A stretch of DNA of 64,000 bases from Micromonospora coriariae (GCF_900091455.1 NZ_LT607412.1:1550001-1614000), one strand, 5' to 3'. Shown: positions 43,304 through 51,826, counted from the stretch's first letter. The notes: generated from the letters alone by a model not told the origin. Program-made: numbers and translations.

Positions 43304-44626
43304 TCAGATCTTTGCTCCGTGGGCCAACAAATGAGCCAGGACGGACTGGTTGGCCTCCCAGCCGTCGGGGAACTTGACAGGGGCGTTGAGGTGCACCGGC
43401 TCTGTCGAGGGATGGGCGTCGAGCAGCTCAGCGATCCCCGCCCGCGCCACCACGATGCATGCCTGCCGGTGCCGGGAAGTCAGAACGCAGAGCCGCCCCG
43501 ACTCCAGGTGGAACGCGGTCGCGTCCCGCCGCCCCGACAGCGGGTGCAGCACGATCGTTACGTCGTACTCGCGGCCCTGGAGCCGGTTGGCCGTGTCGAC
43601 GGTGATGCCCGCTCCCGCCTCACCGAGTTGCGCGCGGATGGCCGCGACCTGGTCGCGGTGCGCGGCACCGACGGCGATCCGGTCTGCGGTGACCGGCGCG
43701 CCGCCCGGCGCGCGTTCCGAGACGGCGACTGCTCCCCGCTCCAACACCCGCCGCGCCAACGCAGCACAGGCAGTTGCCGCCTCCGGGTCCGTCCGGAGGG
43801 TGTGCCGTGCCGGCAGCTCATACAGCGCCCACCCGGTCGACGCGGCCATCTCCACGGCCGCGTCGACCGGACCGTGACCGAACCCCGAGGTAGCGAACGA
43901 CAGCGACCGCTCGCCGGCGGTAGTGCCAGCTTGGAAACCGGTGAACGGGTAGAACGCCTCGGCCACCACCGGCGCCGCCGAGGGCGGCAGTCGCCAGGAC
44001 ACCGGCAGCCGGTGCACCGGCAGCTCCGGGTTGTGCCGTAGCAGCGCCGCCACCGCCGACTGCATCGGATCCCAGGTCAGGCCAGTCCACCGCTCGGTCT
44101 CGACGGTGGAGAACGGATCCAGTTGGCCGGGGTCGCCGACGAACAGGGCCCGCTCGAACCTGGCGGCAACGCGCAGCAGGGCGTCGGACCGCATCTGGTA
44201 CGCCTCGTCAACGATCGCCCAGGGCCAGCAACCTTCCGACACCATCGACCACTTCGCGGCCGTACCGATGATGACGGAGGGGCCGCCCAGGTCGGCGACC
44301 TTGGCGGCGACCCGGACCGTCCCGTACTGCTTGATCCGCTCGCTGGCCGTGTAGTCGTTCGCCGAGAGCCGGCCGATGTGCAGGTCCGGCGCCTTCTGGG
44401 CGAGCCGGTCGACCAGGTCGTCGACCTGCTCGTTGGTCTGCGCGATGACGATCAGCGGCTGGCCGGCCCGGGCCAGCTCGATGGCGGCGCGTACCACGAG
44501 GGTCGACTTGCCGGCCCCGGGCGGCGAGTCAACCACCACGCCGAGATGCTTGCCGGAGCGCAGATCGGCCAGGACGTCGGTGATCACCTGCTCCGCCTGC
44601 TCCGCAGGGGTACTGAAGCCGGTCAT
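43304..44626 (-). CDS. UPF1/Dna2-type SF1 helicase
   Basis: A 440-residue motor consisting only of the two RecA domains. Walker A PPGAGKST is at 35-42, motif Ia QTNEQVDDLVDRL at 63-75, Walker B VDEAYQM at 139-145, motif III GDPGQLDPF at 164-172, motif IV SWRLPPS (Arg212), motif V VDTANRLQGREYDVTIV and motif VI LTSRHRQACIVV. The order and wording are those of the UPF1-like SF1B helicases, but the 1B barrel normally inserted between Walker A and B is absent. It overlaps the upstream gene as ATGA and is the last gene of a four-gene operon. A broken copy of its N-terminal half lies at 63250-63560. Confidence 0.88.
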   Translation of the reverse strand: MTGFSTPAEQAEQVITDVLADLRSGKHLGVVVDSPPGAGKSTLVVRAAIELARAGQPLIVIAQTNEQVDDLVDRLAQKAPDLHIGRLSANDYTASERIKQYGTVRVAAKVADLGGPSVIIGTAAKWSMVSEGCWPWAIVDEAYQMRSDALLRVAARFERALFVGDPGQLDPFSTVETERWTGLTWDPMQSAVAALLRHNPELPVHRLPVSWRLPPSAAPVVAEAFYPFTGFQAGTTAGERSLSFATSGFGHGPVDAAVEMAASTGWALYELPARHTLRTDPEAATACAALARRVLERGAVAVSERAPGGAPVTADRIAVGAAHRDQVAAIRAQLGEAGAGITVDTANRLQGREYDVTIVLHPLSGRRDATAFHLESGRLCVLTSRHRQACIVVARAGIAELLDAHPSTEPVHLNAPVKFPDGWEANQSVLAHLLAHGAKI

Positions 44627-46137
44627 GACCACTCCTCGCGTGCGTCCTCGGCGGACGGAGCACCGTCGTCGAAGGGTGCGGGCGGTCCGCCGTGTGTCCA
44701 CGGCGTCTCCTCCCGCGTCGGGAAGGCGCCGGCCGGGAAGAACGTGTCGGTGAGCGTGGTGTAGCAGAGCCGCTCCCCCACCCCAGGCACGCTGCCCGGC
44801 GGCGGGGTCAGCGACGACCCCATTCCGCCGGCAAGCTCCAGCACCACCTCGGCGCTGCCGTCGTCGTTGCGGGCCATCGAGACGACCGTCGCCTTCTGGT
44901 TGCCGGGCCGGTCCGGCGAGAACAGCTTCGTACCGGGGGTGACCAGCACGGGGTCGGCCGTGGTGACCGTGATCCAGGGGCGCAGGACCCGCTTCTTGCC
45001 GCTGCTGTCCACCCGGGTCGGGTCGGCCGCGGTCACCTCGCCGACGAACGCCTCGCCGGTGAGCCGGTAGTCGGCCATCACCATCGGATCGTCGTAGGCG
45101 CGCTGCACGTCGTACGACGCCTGGGCCCGCTCCAGCCGGTGCAGCCGCTTGGCCGCCGCCACCGCTCCGTCCCGGCGGGCCTGCGGAAAACCGCCCCCGT
45201 CGACGTACTCAGTGAAGTTGGTGAAGGCATCGCGGTCCTCAGCCCAGCGCCCGGCGACCCGGGACCCGACGGGCAACTCGCGGAGCAGCGACACTCCCTG
45301 CCACATCAGCCGCCAGGTCGGCTCGAGCTGCGACCGCAGGAGGTCTTCCAGCTCGGCGCGTCTCCGGTCGACCAGCGAGTCGGTGCTGACCGCCCGCTGG
45401 TACGCGGTCATCGCCGGCGCCAGGACCTCGTTGTCGAAGCTGGGGTCGGTGATCGGGCCAGCCGGCGGCCAGGTCACAGGGTCCTCGGCGGCCGCCGCCG
45501 CCTGTGCGCCGGTCAGGCCGTCCGGCGGTGCGATCCATGCCAGGAGCGCGGCGAGCTGAGCGTCCTCGAGCGGGCTCTGACCGGTCGCCCAGTGCAGGGT
45601 CAGCGCCTGCGTCATCGCGACGAGCGAGCAGGAGCCGGGATGTTCGGCCCGCTCGGCGAAGTAGGTCAGCCAGCGGCCGAGCAGCGGCACGGACGGGTGC
45701 ACCGGGTAGTCGCCGTCGGTGCGCCGGAACCGGGTGGAGCGGCCGAAGAGGCGGGTGAAGCCGGCGCCGCCCGGGTTGGGGACGAGCAGTTGGGGCGCGT
45801 CGGCGTACCGGATCCGGATGTCTTTGCCCCGATTCACCGACACCGCTTCCAGCTCACCGCGGAAGCTGTCGATGTACGGTAGGACGACGGCGGCGAGCTC
45901 GGCGGCGAAGGCGAAGCGCTGATCCCGGTTCCGCGGCTGCGGGACGATCAGCAGCGTCGGGGCGTCCGGGTCGTCGCCGACCATCGCGGCGAGCGGCGCG
46001 TTCGCCTCACCGGCCATGGTCAGCGGGATGAAGACCAGGGGCCGCTCGGTGACGTGCGTGTGGCGGACCAGGGTGGTTCGCTGTGCGCGGCCTTCGACAA
46101 CGGCTTCGGCGCGCGCCAGGGTGGTGAGGGTGGTCAT
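44623..46137 (-). CDS. Hypothetical protein, probable beta-barrel accessory of the helicase
   Basis: A 504-residue protein without recognised family. The first 200 residues are mixed alpha/beta (VFIPLTMAGEANAPLAAMVGDD, TLLIVPQPRNRDQRFAF). Residues about 260-350 are charged helices (ELEDLLRSQLEPTWRLMWQGVSLLREL, AAKRLHRLERAQASYDVQRAY) that could form a stalk. Residues 365-450 are strand-rich (GEAFVGEVTAADP, PWITVTTADPVLVTPGTKLF, KATVVSMARNDDGSAEVVLEL), like the barrel that precedes the motor in Dna2/UPF1-type helicases. ATGA overlaps on both sides couple it to nuclease and helicase. The structural reading is inference. Confidence 0.75.
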   Translation of the reverse strand: MTTLTTLARAEAVVEGRAQRTTLVRHTHVTERPLVFIPLTMAGEANAPLAAMVGDDPDAPTLLIVPQPRNRDQRFAFAAELAAVVLPYIDSFRGELEAVSVNRGKDIRIRYADAPQLLVPNPGGAGFTRLFGRSTRFRRTDGDYPVHPSVPLLGRWLTYFAERAEHPGSCSLVAMTQALTLHWATGQSPLEDAQLAALLAWIAPPDGLTGAQAAAAAEDPVTWPPAGPITDPSFDNEVLAPAMTAYQRAVSTDSLVDRRRAELEDLLRSQLEPTWRLMWQGVSLLRELPVGSRVAGRWAEDRDAFTNFTEYVDGGGFPQARRDGAVAAAKRLHRLERAQASYDVQRAYDDPMVMADYRLTGEAFVGEVTAADPTRVDSSGKKRVLRPWITVTTADPVLVTPGTKLFSPDRPGNQKATVVSMARNDDGSAEVVLELAGGMGSSLTPPPGSVPGVGERLCYTTLTDTFFPAGAFPTREETPWTHGGPPAPFDDGAPSAEDAREEWS

Positions 46138-47264
46138 CCGGCCACCCCGCTGATCAGCTCGGCCCGGAGTCGGGCGGCGGCCCGCAGCAGTTCCGCGGCC
46201 TCGTGCTGGTCCGCGGCGGGCGCCCGCTGGTCACGGGCGATAGCGAGGGCCGTCTCCACCCGGTCGATGCCGCCCATCTCCTCCAGGGCCGCCTTGCCGA
46301 GGGCGGCGGTGCACCCGCGGGCCTCGTGCCGGCAGAGGTACGCCAGCTCGCAGCTGGCCAGGCACTCCGGCGAGTACCGGGCCTCGACCTCTTCAAGGGC
46401 GGCGATGAGCGAGGCGGGCGAGCGGGTGGGCACGCCCTTGTCGTCGGGCGCCAGGTCGAAGGTCAAGTCGGCGGGCAACTCGGCGAGCAGGGCGTCGACG
46501 CGGGTCATCCGGGTCAGCTGCCGGCGTACCACGGCGAGTTGCTTGCGCACGTCGACCCGGACGGCCATCGGCTGGTTGGAGAAGTCCCGGGGGCAGACCA
46601 GCACCACGTCGTGGGACACGACCTCCGGGTCGTAGCCGGCCTCACCGAGCATCTCCCGCATGGCGAGCACGTAGACGGCGGCCTGGGTGGCTGCGGCGGC
46701 TACCTTGCCGGAGTCGGCCTGCCCGTCGATGACGGCGAACGACTTGATCTCGACGACGTGGAAGAGGCCGTCGTGCTGGAACGCGATCAGGTCGGGTTCC
46801 AGGTAGGCCTGCTGACCGGCGACCTCGAGCCGCAGCAGCGGGTGGTCGAAGAGCGTGCCAGCGCCGTCAGCCTGGGCCGCGGCCCGAGTCAGCAGGGCCT
46901 TCGCTCGGGAGTAGCGCACGTCCTGGCTCTCCCGGCCCGCCACCGATTCGAGGTCGTCGTAGGACACCTCAGGGACGCTCAGGTCGAGCAGGTCGCGGAG
47001 CAGGCTGAGCAGCTCGGCGCAGCCGTTGGCCTTGACCTGCGCCTCGAAGACGTTGCCGCGGGTGATGGCGAACTGCGACTGGCCGAACCGGGCGGGGTAG
47101 TCGACGTACGCGGCGAGGCGCTGCTTGTCGACCCCGGCGCAGTCCAGAACGGCGCGGCGGGCGCAGCCCGGGTTGCCGGTGAGGGCAGCGATGGTGCGGG
47201 CGTTGTGCCGGGCGGGCTCGACGCCGCCCCGGATCGCGGCCAGCCGCTGGCTGGTGCTGGTCAT
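46134..47264 (-). CDS. Cas4/RecB-family nuclease with Fe-S cluster motif
   Basis: A 376-residue nuclease. Catalytic residues are Asp158 (YLEPDLIAF), Glu172 and Lys174 (VVEIKSF), and QxxxY at 194-198, the RecB/Cas4/Dna2 nuclease motifs II-IV; RGNVFEAQV (69-77) matches motif I with Glu in place of His. Cys34 near the N-terminus and Cys301, Cys305, Cys311, Cys318 near the C-terminus (ECLASCELAYLCRHEARGC) have the split arrangement of Fe-S-cluster nucleases such as AddB, Cas4 and Dna2. It should degrade single-stranded DNA ends. It is coupled by ATGA overlaps to the coiled-coil gene before it and the barrel protein after it. Confidence 0.85.
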   Translation of the reverse strand: MTSTSQRLAAIRGGVEPARHNARTIAALTGNPGCARRAVLDCAGVDKQRLAAYVDYPARFGQSQFAITRGNVFEAQVKANGCAELLSLLRDLLDLSVPEVSYDDLESVAGRESQDVRYSRAKALLTRAAAQADGAGTLFDHPLLRLEVAGQQAYLEPDLIAFQHDGLFHVVEIKSFAVIDGQADSGKVAAAATQAAVYVLAMREMLGEAGYDPEVVSHDVVLVCPRDFSNQPMAVRVDVRKQLAVVRRQLTRMTRVDALLAELPADLTFDLAPDDKGVPTRSPASLIAALEEVEARYSPECLASCELAYLCRHEARGCTAALGKAALEEMGGIDRVETALAIARDQRAPAADQHEAAELLRAAARLRAELISGVAG

Positions 47265-48070
47265 GCCAACCCCCTGATGACCCTCAGCCGGCTACCGAAG
47301 AGTTGTTCGGCCTCGTCGAGCTGGGCTCGCGCGCGGTCCGCCGCCGCGGCGCGCTGCGCCCGGTCGGCGTCGGCGTGCACCTCCAGCTCGGCATGAGCGG
47401 CGTTGATGACGATCGCCGGGTCTGCGGCCTCGTGCCCGTCGACCGCGCCGGGGATGCTGGTGGCGAAGCGGCGCAGCAGGCGGGCCACCGTGAGGGTCCG
47501 CTCCGGCATGCGCCCGACCTGCTCGGCGACCTTGATGGCGGCCGTCAGGAAGTCCACCCGGGGGCTGAGCGGGCCGATGATGCGCCGCTCCAGCGGCCAG
47601 GTTGACACGCCGAGCAGGCCACGGGCCGGCGCGAGGTGTTCGGCGGTCAGCGCCGAACAGAGGTAGTAGGGCCGAGAGTGCCGCGCGGTGCGAAACGAGC
47701 GTTCCTCGTCGCGTCGCAGGTGGGTCAGCTTGGCTGCGGCGAGGCCAGGACCGGCGGCGCCGAAGAAGGCGTTGTGCACCTCGGTGATGAGCTTCGGCGC
47801 GGTGGGAGCGGACAGGAGCGTGAGAGCGTGGTGGACCTGGTCGCGCACCGACACCAGGGGTGCCTCATCCGCCGCCGGCTGACCGGCGTCCGGCGTGTCG
47901 TCAGCCAGGTCGGTGAGGGCCCGCTCCCAATCGCGCTCGGCGGACCGTAGCTCGGCGCGCAGGGCCCGGGCTCGGGCCTGGTCGCGTGCCACGACTGCCC
48001 GTCGGACCGCCGCCCGCAGGTCGTCGATCCGACGTTCGAGGTTCTCTATGGACTCAGCCACATCGAGCAT
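47261..48070 (-). CDS. Coiled-coil/helical protein, first gene of the nuclease-helicase operon
   Basis: A 269-residue, almost all-helical protein of unknown family. Residues 1-55 form a heptad-like coiled coil (ENLERRIDDLRAAVRRAVVARDQARARALRAELRSAERDWERAL). The middle has KLTHLRRDEERSFRTARHSRPYYLC, and the end another charged helix (ADRAQRAAAADRARAQLDEAEQLF). The ATG at 48070 is the last possible before the coiled coil; no clear ribosome site is seen. It is divergent from the Rad50-like gene across 94 nt and couples by ATGA to the nuclease gene. Confidence 0.75.
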   Translation of the reverse strand: MLDVAESIENLERRIDDLRAAVRRAVVARDQARARALRAELRSAERDWERALTDLADDTPDAGQPAADEAPLVSVRDQVHHALTLLSAPTAPKLITEVHNAFFGAAGPGLAAAKLTHLRRDEERSFRTARHSRPYYLCSALTAEHLAPARGLLGVSTWPLERRIIGPLSPRVDFLTAAIKVAEQVGRMPERTLTVARLLRRFATSIPGAVDGHEAADPAIVINAAHAELEVHADADRAQRAAAADRARAQLDEAEQLFGSRLRVIRGLA

Positions 48071-48082
48071 GCTACAAGTTCC

Positions 48083-48146
48083 AGTGTTTCCCAGCAATCC
48101 CCCGTAACCAGGATTGTTGATACGGGGAACACTACTTACGGTTACG
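48083..48146. promoter_or_regulatory. Dyad-rich divergent promoter of the nuclease-helicase module
   Basis: Three imperfect or perfect dyads share the 94-nt gap: AGTGTTTCCC/GGGGAACACT (48083-48092/48124-48133, one mismatch), AGCAATCC/GGATTGTT (48093-48100/48111-48118, one mismatch) and CGTAACC/GGTTACG (48103-48109/48140-48146, perfect). They sit where both divergent promoters must lie, so one regulator may control both arms. Confidence 0.5.
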
Positions 48147-48164
48147 CCTGGAAGGGAGACCCGC

Positions 48165-50627
48165 ATGGCCTGGGACCAATCCCTACTTGACCAGGTTTTT
48201 GACCGGTTGGCTGAGAGCAACGTGGCCGACGACGTAATCGACCTCGTCCTTGCGGCCTACGTCGGCGACGTCGCCCTCGACGGAGTCCTCGCCGGCGAGG
48301 CCGTCGACCTTCCGGAGCGGGACCCCGCCCTCCGCTCACGGCCGCGACCGCTCTACCTGGAGTCCATCACCGTCGCGGGCTTCCGGGGCGTCGGTCCACA
48401 ACAGGCTCTTCGGCTCCAGCCGCACGCCGGGCTCACCCTCGTTGTCGGCCGTAACGGCTCCGGCAAGTCCAGCTATGCGGAGGCCGTCGAGCTCGCCCTC
48501 ACCGGCGACAGCGCCCGCTGGGCCGACCGCAACAGCGTCTTCAAGGACGGCTGGCGCAACCTGCACTGCGGGTCGCCCTGCGAGGTCGAGGTGCAGCTCC
48601 GCGCCGAGGGAGCCAGCAAGCCCATTCGCGTACGGCGAAACTGGCACGACGAACACACCCAGGCCCACCAGGGCATCGGCAGCGTCTTGACGGACGACGG
48701 GGAGCGCTACACGGAGACGGCGGAGCTGGGCTGGCGCGAGCCACTCGACACGTACCGCCCGTTCCTCACCGCGAGCGATCTCGGCCGCCTCGTCACCTCC
48801 ACCCCCAGTGGCCTCTTCGACGCCCTCGCACCGATCCTCGGCATGGATCCGGTCGTCGAGGCGGACAAGCGGCTGATGCGGGTCCGCCGTGAGTTCAACG
48901 AGCAGATCACGTCGGTCAAGACGGCCCGCGATGCGCTGCGTACGGCGCTTGTGGGGGTCGACGACCATCGGGCGCAGGCCATCGCCGCGCTCCTGGCGAA
49001 GCGGACCGTCGATCTCAACGCTCTCGACCAGCTACTCGCCGACGCCGGAAGCGACACCAACGACCCGCTCGCCGTGGCGGCCCGCCGCGTGGTCGCCGTC
49101 GCTCTCCCCGACCACGGATACGCCCTCGAGGTTGCGAACGAGCTCGCCGCCGCGGCGGCGCAGATCGCGGAGCTCTCCACCACCCGCGCCGGCACCGCGG
49201 ACCAGGCGGCCCAAGTGCTACGGATGGCCGTCGCCTTTCATGACGAGCACGGCGAGAGCCCCTGTCCGGTCTGCGGCAGCGGAGCACTGGATGCTGCCTG
49301 GCGCGCTCGGGCCGGGGACACTCTGGATCAGCTTCAGCGCGACACGGTCGCCGTTGACCAGGCGCACCGCCGGCTGCAGGACGCGCGGTCCCGCGCCGCG
49401 CGGCTGCTCGATCTCGACCGGCGGGTCAGCGCCGACGACTTGGAGGCGATGGCCGCCGCCCTCGACCAGCCCGAGGCGGTGAAGCGGTTCCGCACCAAGG
49501 CCGACGAGCTGCGCATCCCCGCTGCCGAACTCACCGCCGAGCAACTCGCGGCGCACCTACGGGCGGCGTATCCGCCGCTGGTCGAGGCGTTCGCGGCGGT
49601 GCAGGACGAGGCGAGCGCCTGGCTGCGGCAGCGCCACGACGCCTGGCGTGAGCATGCCGCCTCGTTGCAGGACTGGCTCAACCGGGCCCGCACCGGCGCC
49701 GAGAACGACGCGAAGCTGAAGCGGGTCAACGCCGCCCGCGACTGGCTGCGGAGCGCGATCACCGCGCTGCGCGACCAGCGGTTCGAGCCCTTCGCCCAGC
49801 GCTCACAGGAGATCTGGGACGAGCTGCGTCAGGAGAGCAACGTCGAGCTGAGTGGGATGCGGCTCGACGGCACCAACACCCGCCGCAAGATTTCCTTCCC
49901 GGCCAAGGTCGACGGCACCACGACGTCCGCGATGGCGGTCATGAGCCAGGGCGAGCTCCAGGCGCTCGGCCTGTCCGTGTTCCTGCCCCGCGCCTGCGCC
50001 GACGACAGCCCGTTCCGGTTCGTCATCATCGACGACCCGGTGCAGAGCATGGACCCGTCGAAGGTCGACGGCCTGGCGCAGGTGCTGGCCGGCTTGGCGC
50101 AGACCCGGCAGGTCGTGGTGTTCACCCACGACAACCGGCTACCGGAAGCGATCCGCCGGCTGCGCATCGAGGCCACCATCTGGGCGGTCACCCGGCGCGA
50201 CGAGTCGGTAATTGAGATCCGGAAGAACAGCGACCCGACCGAGCGGTACCTCAACGATGCCACCGCGATCCTCAAGGCGGAGGGGCTGGCCGACAACGCC
50301 CGCTACCCGCTGGTGTCCGGCTTCTGCCGGTCGGCGTTGGAGGCGGCGTGCCACGAGCGGATCCGACGGGAGCGCATCAGCCGCGGCGAACGGCACGGCG
50401 ACGTCGAGGAGCTCATCGAGAAGGCGCTGACGCTCAACCAGGTGGCCGCCCTGGCGCTCTTCGGTGACATGCACCAGGGCGGCAAGGTTCTCAGTCGGCT
50501 CAACAAGTTCGGCGGGTGGGCCGGTGACGCGTTCCAGGCCTGCAAGCAGGGCGTACACAAGCCCGGAACGTTCGATCTTGAGGTGCTCGTCCGTGACTGC
50601 CGCCGCCTCGTCGAGGAGTTGCGATGA
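48165..50627 (+). CDS. Rad50/SbcC-like ATPase with zinc hook
   Basis: An 820-residue SMC-related ATPase. About 65 N-terminal residues precede the motor (LYLESITVAGFRGVG). Walker A GRNGSGKS is at 95-102. A helical arm leads to the zinc hook CPVC (367-370) and back. The signature is SQGEL (594-598), Walker B VIIDDPVQSMD (620-630) with D-loop, and H-loop His655 (VVFTHDNR). The arms are short (about 120 residues per side) compared with Rad50. A C-terminal helical region (680-820) follows the motor and is not in Rad50. GGGAG lies before the ATG. It overlaps the next gene as ATGA and is divergent from the nuclease operon. Confidence 0.85.
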   Translation: MAWDQSLLDQVFDRLAESNVADDVIDLVLAAYVGDVALDGVLAGEAVDLPERDPALRSRPRPLYLESITVAGFRGVGPQQALRLQPHAGLTLVVGRNGSGKSSYAEAVELALTGDSARWADRNSVFKDGWRNLHCGSPCEVEVQLRAEGASKPIRVRRNWHDEHTQAHQGIGSVLTDDGERYTETAELGWREPLDTYRPFLTASDLGRLVTSTPSGLFDALAPILGMDPVVEADKRLMRVRREFNEQITSVKTARDALRTALVGVDDHRAQAIAALLAKRTVDLNALDQLLADAGSDTNDPLAVAARRVVAVALPDHGYALEVANELAAAAAQIAELSTTRAGTADQAAQVLRMAVAFHDEHGESPCPVCGSGALDAAWRARAGDTLDQLQRDTVAVDQAHRRLQDARSRAARLLDLDRRVSADDLEAMAAALDQPEAVKRFRTKADELRIPAAELTAEQLAAHLRAAYPPLVEAFAAVQDEASAWLRQRHDAWREHAASLQDWLNRARTGAENDAKLKRVNAARDWLRSAITALRDQRFEPFAQRSQEIWDELRQESNVELSGMRLDGTNTRRKISFPAKVDGTTTSAMAVMSQGELQALGLSVFLPRACADDSPFRFVIIDDPVQSMDPSKVDGLAQVLAGLAQTRQVVVFTHDNRLPEAIRRLRIEATIWAVTRRDESVIEIRKNSDPTERYLNDATAILKAEGLADNARYPLVSGFCRSALEAACHERIRRERISRGERHGDVEELIEKALTLNQVAALALFGDMHQGGKVLSRLNKFGGWAGDAFQACKQGVHKPGTFDLEVLVRDCRRLVEELR

Positions 50628-51037
50628 CCACTCCGACCGCCGCCTCGGCGCAGAGTTGCCTGGACACCGCCGACCAGCTGCTGACCAGCGTCATGCGCGG
50701 TACTCGTGGCGCCTGGCCGCGCGCCTGCGCCTGGCTGCTCCGGCTGGCGTTGGAGACCGCGATGGACGACTACTGGCTGCGGTCGCGCCCGGAGATCGTT
50801 TCGATGCGCGCCCGGTCGCCCCAATTTCTCGTCCTTGACCGCTACGCCGGCCGGCACATCGCCGCCCGGGCCGGTTACGCCTGGTCGGCGCTGTCCAGGG
50901 CGGGCCATCACCACAGCTACGAGCTCGGCCTCACCGCAGGCGAGCTCCGCCGGCTGCGGGAGATGGTGGCAGCAGTGGTGCACGACTTGGCGCGCGCGCA
51001 GGTCGAGCAGGCGCGGGGAGCCGATGACGGTGCTTGA
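50624..51037 (+). CDS. Small helical protein co-translated with the Rad50-like ATPase
   Basis: A 137-residue protein starting at the ATGA overlap. It appears all-helical (DTADQLLTSVMRG, WPRACAWLLRLALETAMDDYWLRSRP, WSALSRAGHHHSYELGLTAGELRRLREMVAAVVHDLARA). Size and helical content would fit a HEPN-like or adaptor protein, but the HEPN RxxxxH motif is not clearly present. Tight coupling implies that it works with the ATPase. Confidence 0.75.
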   Translation: MTTPTAASAQSCLDTADQLLTSVMRGTRGAWPRACAWLLRLALETAMDDYWLRSRPEIVSMRARSPQFLVLDRYAGRHIAARAGYAWSALSRAGHHHSYELGLTAGELRRLREMVAAVVHDLARAQVEQARGADDGA

Positions 51038-51104
51038 CGTGGAACGCCTCCGGCGCGTCGCAGCGGCTGCCGATCGCTGGGCCAAGTCCCTCGGGTCACC
51101 CTGA
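51024..51104 (+). CDS. Possible 26-residue ORF
   Basis: ATG at 51024 preceded by GGGGAG encodes MTVLDVERLRRVAAAADRWAKSLGSP, an amphipathic helix, overlapping the end of the previous gene in another frame. It may be a real small subunit, but its length makes this uncertain. Confidence 0.3.
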   Translation: MTVLDVERLRRVAAAADRWAKSLGSP

Positions 51105-51114
51105 GCCGCCGCCA

Positions 51115-51360
51115 GGCTGACGACGTTCAGCCGGGCTCCACCTGCATCGACGACTGCCCGTTCCGGCTGTGCCCGTTCCGCCGAAGGGGGACAAGTTGCC
51201 GTACTAGATGGACGAGACCTTCTGCGCCCACCAAATCGACCTCGTCGGGCACTGGTTTCGCTCGCCCGGGCGGGCGGACTGGCAGGCGGTCAACCGGGAG
51301 GACCTGCGGACGTTCTCGCGCGAGATGTCCGAGCGGATGGCCCCCGCCTGGCGGAAGTGA
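51115..51360 (+). pseudogene. Decayed cysteine-rich small gene
   Basis: The segment TCIDDCPFRLCPF in one frame continues in another as PPKGDKLPY, then TAG, then MDETFCAHQIDLVGHWFR...DLRTFSREMSERM to the stop at 51360. Read together these give a plausible CPFxLCPxPPKG...FC protein interrupted by a frameshift near 51175 and an in-frame TAG at 51205. The 50-residue remainder (51208-51360) has its own ATG but no clear ribosome site. The family is recalled by pattern only. Confidence 0.4.
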
Positions 51361-51415
51361 GCGTTGTCAGCGCAGCAGGTGGCCCACGAGCGTCTTTGGC
51401 TGGCTGCCGCCTCCG

Positions 51416-51826
51416 TTACTCGCCACCGCCTGCCGCGCGGCGGGGCCTGGGGATCTGCCGGTTGAAGCGTGGCTTCAGGGCTAGGACCAAGGCTTCCTTC
51501 GCACCCTCCGGGTTGTCGGTCTCCTGCCATCGGACCTTGCACCGACCCAGCCAGCCCGCGATGTCTGCGGCCGACGCCGCGTTGTGCGGAGTGTCGAGGA
51601 GCTGTCCGACCTGGTCGTGCAGCACCGATGACTCGCGGTTGCCGGTCAGGTGCTGCCGGAGACGACCCCGTAGACCCCGCCTGGTCCGGCCGACGTAGAT
51701 GACCACGCCGCCGTCGAGGACCACGTGCACGCCGGGCGCGCGGGGAGCGTCGGCGACGGTCTCCATGGTGTACGGCTGGGGAGCCGTGAAGCCGGCCAGC
51801 AGGTCGTCGTGGGTGGCGTCGGGCAT
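51416..51826 (-). CDS. GIY-YIG nuclease-like protein
   Basis: A 136-residue protein. PGVHVVLDGGVVIYVGRTRRGLRGRLRQHLTG (31-62) is a GIY-YIG core with the first motif written GVH and the second YVG, followed by the expected Arg and His. The later KEALVLALKPRFNRQ has the conserved Glu and Asn-containing end. A single-strand or nicking activity is possible. It lies 9 nt after the stop of the small gene at 51836-52099 and is the last gene of a four-gene minus-strand operon. Confidence 0.8.
   Translation of the reverse strand: MPDATHDDLLAGFTAPQPYTMETVADAPRAPGVHVVLDGGVVIYVGRTRRGLRGRLRQHLTGNRESSVLHDQVGQLLDTPHNAASAADIAGWLGRCKVRWQETDNPEGAKEALVLALKPRFNRQIPRPRRAAGGGE

Noticed and set aside
50624..51037. 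HEPN RNase toxin
   Set aside because: Helical and small, but no clear RxxxxH motif; left as hypothetical.
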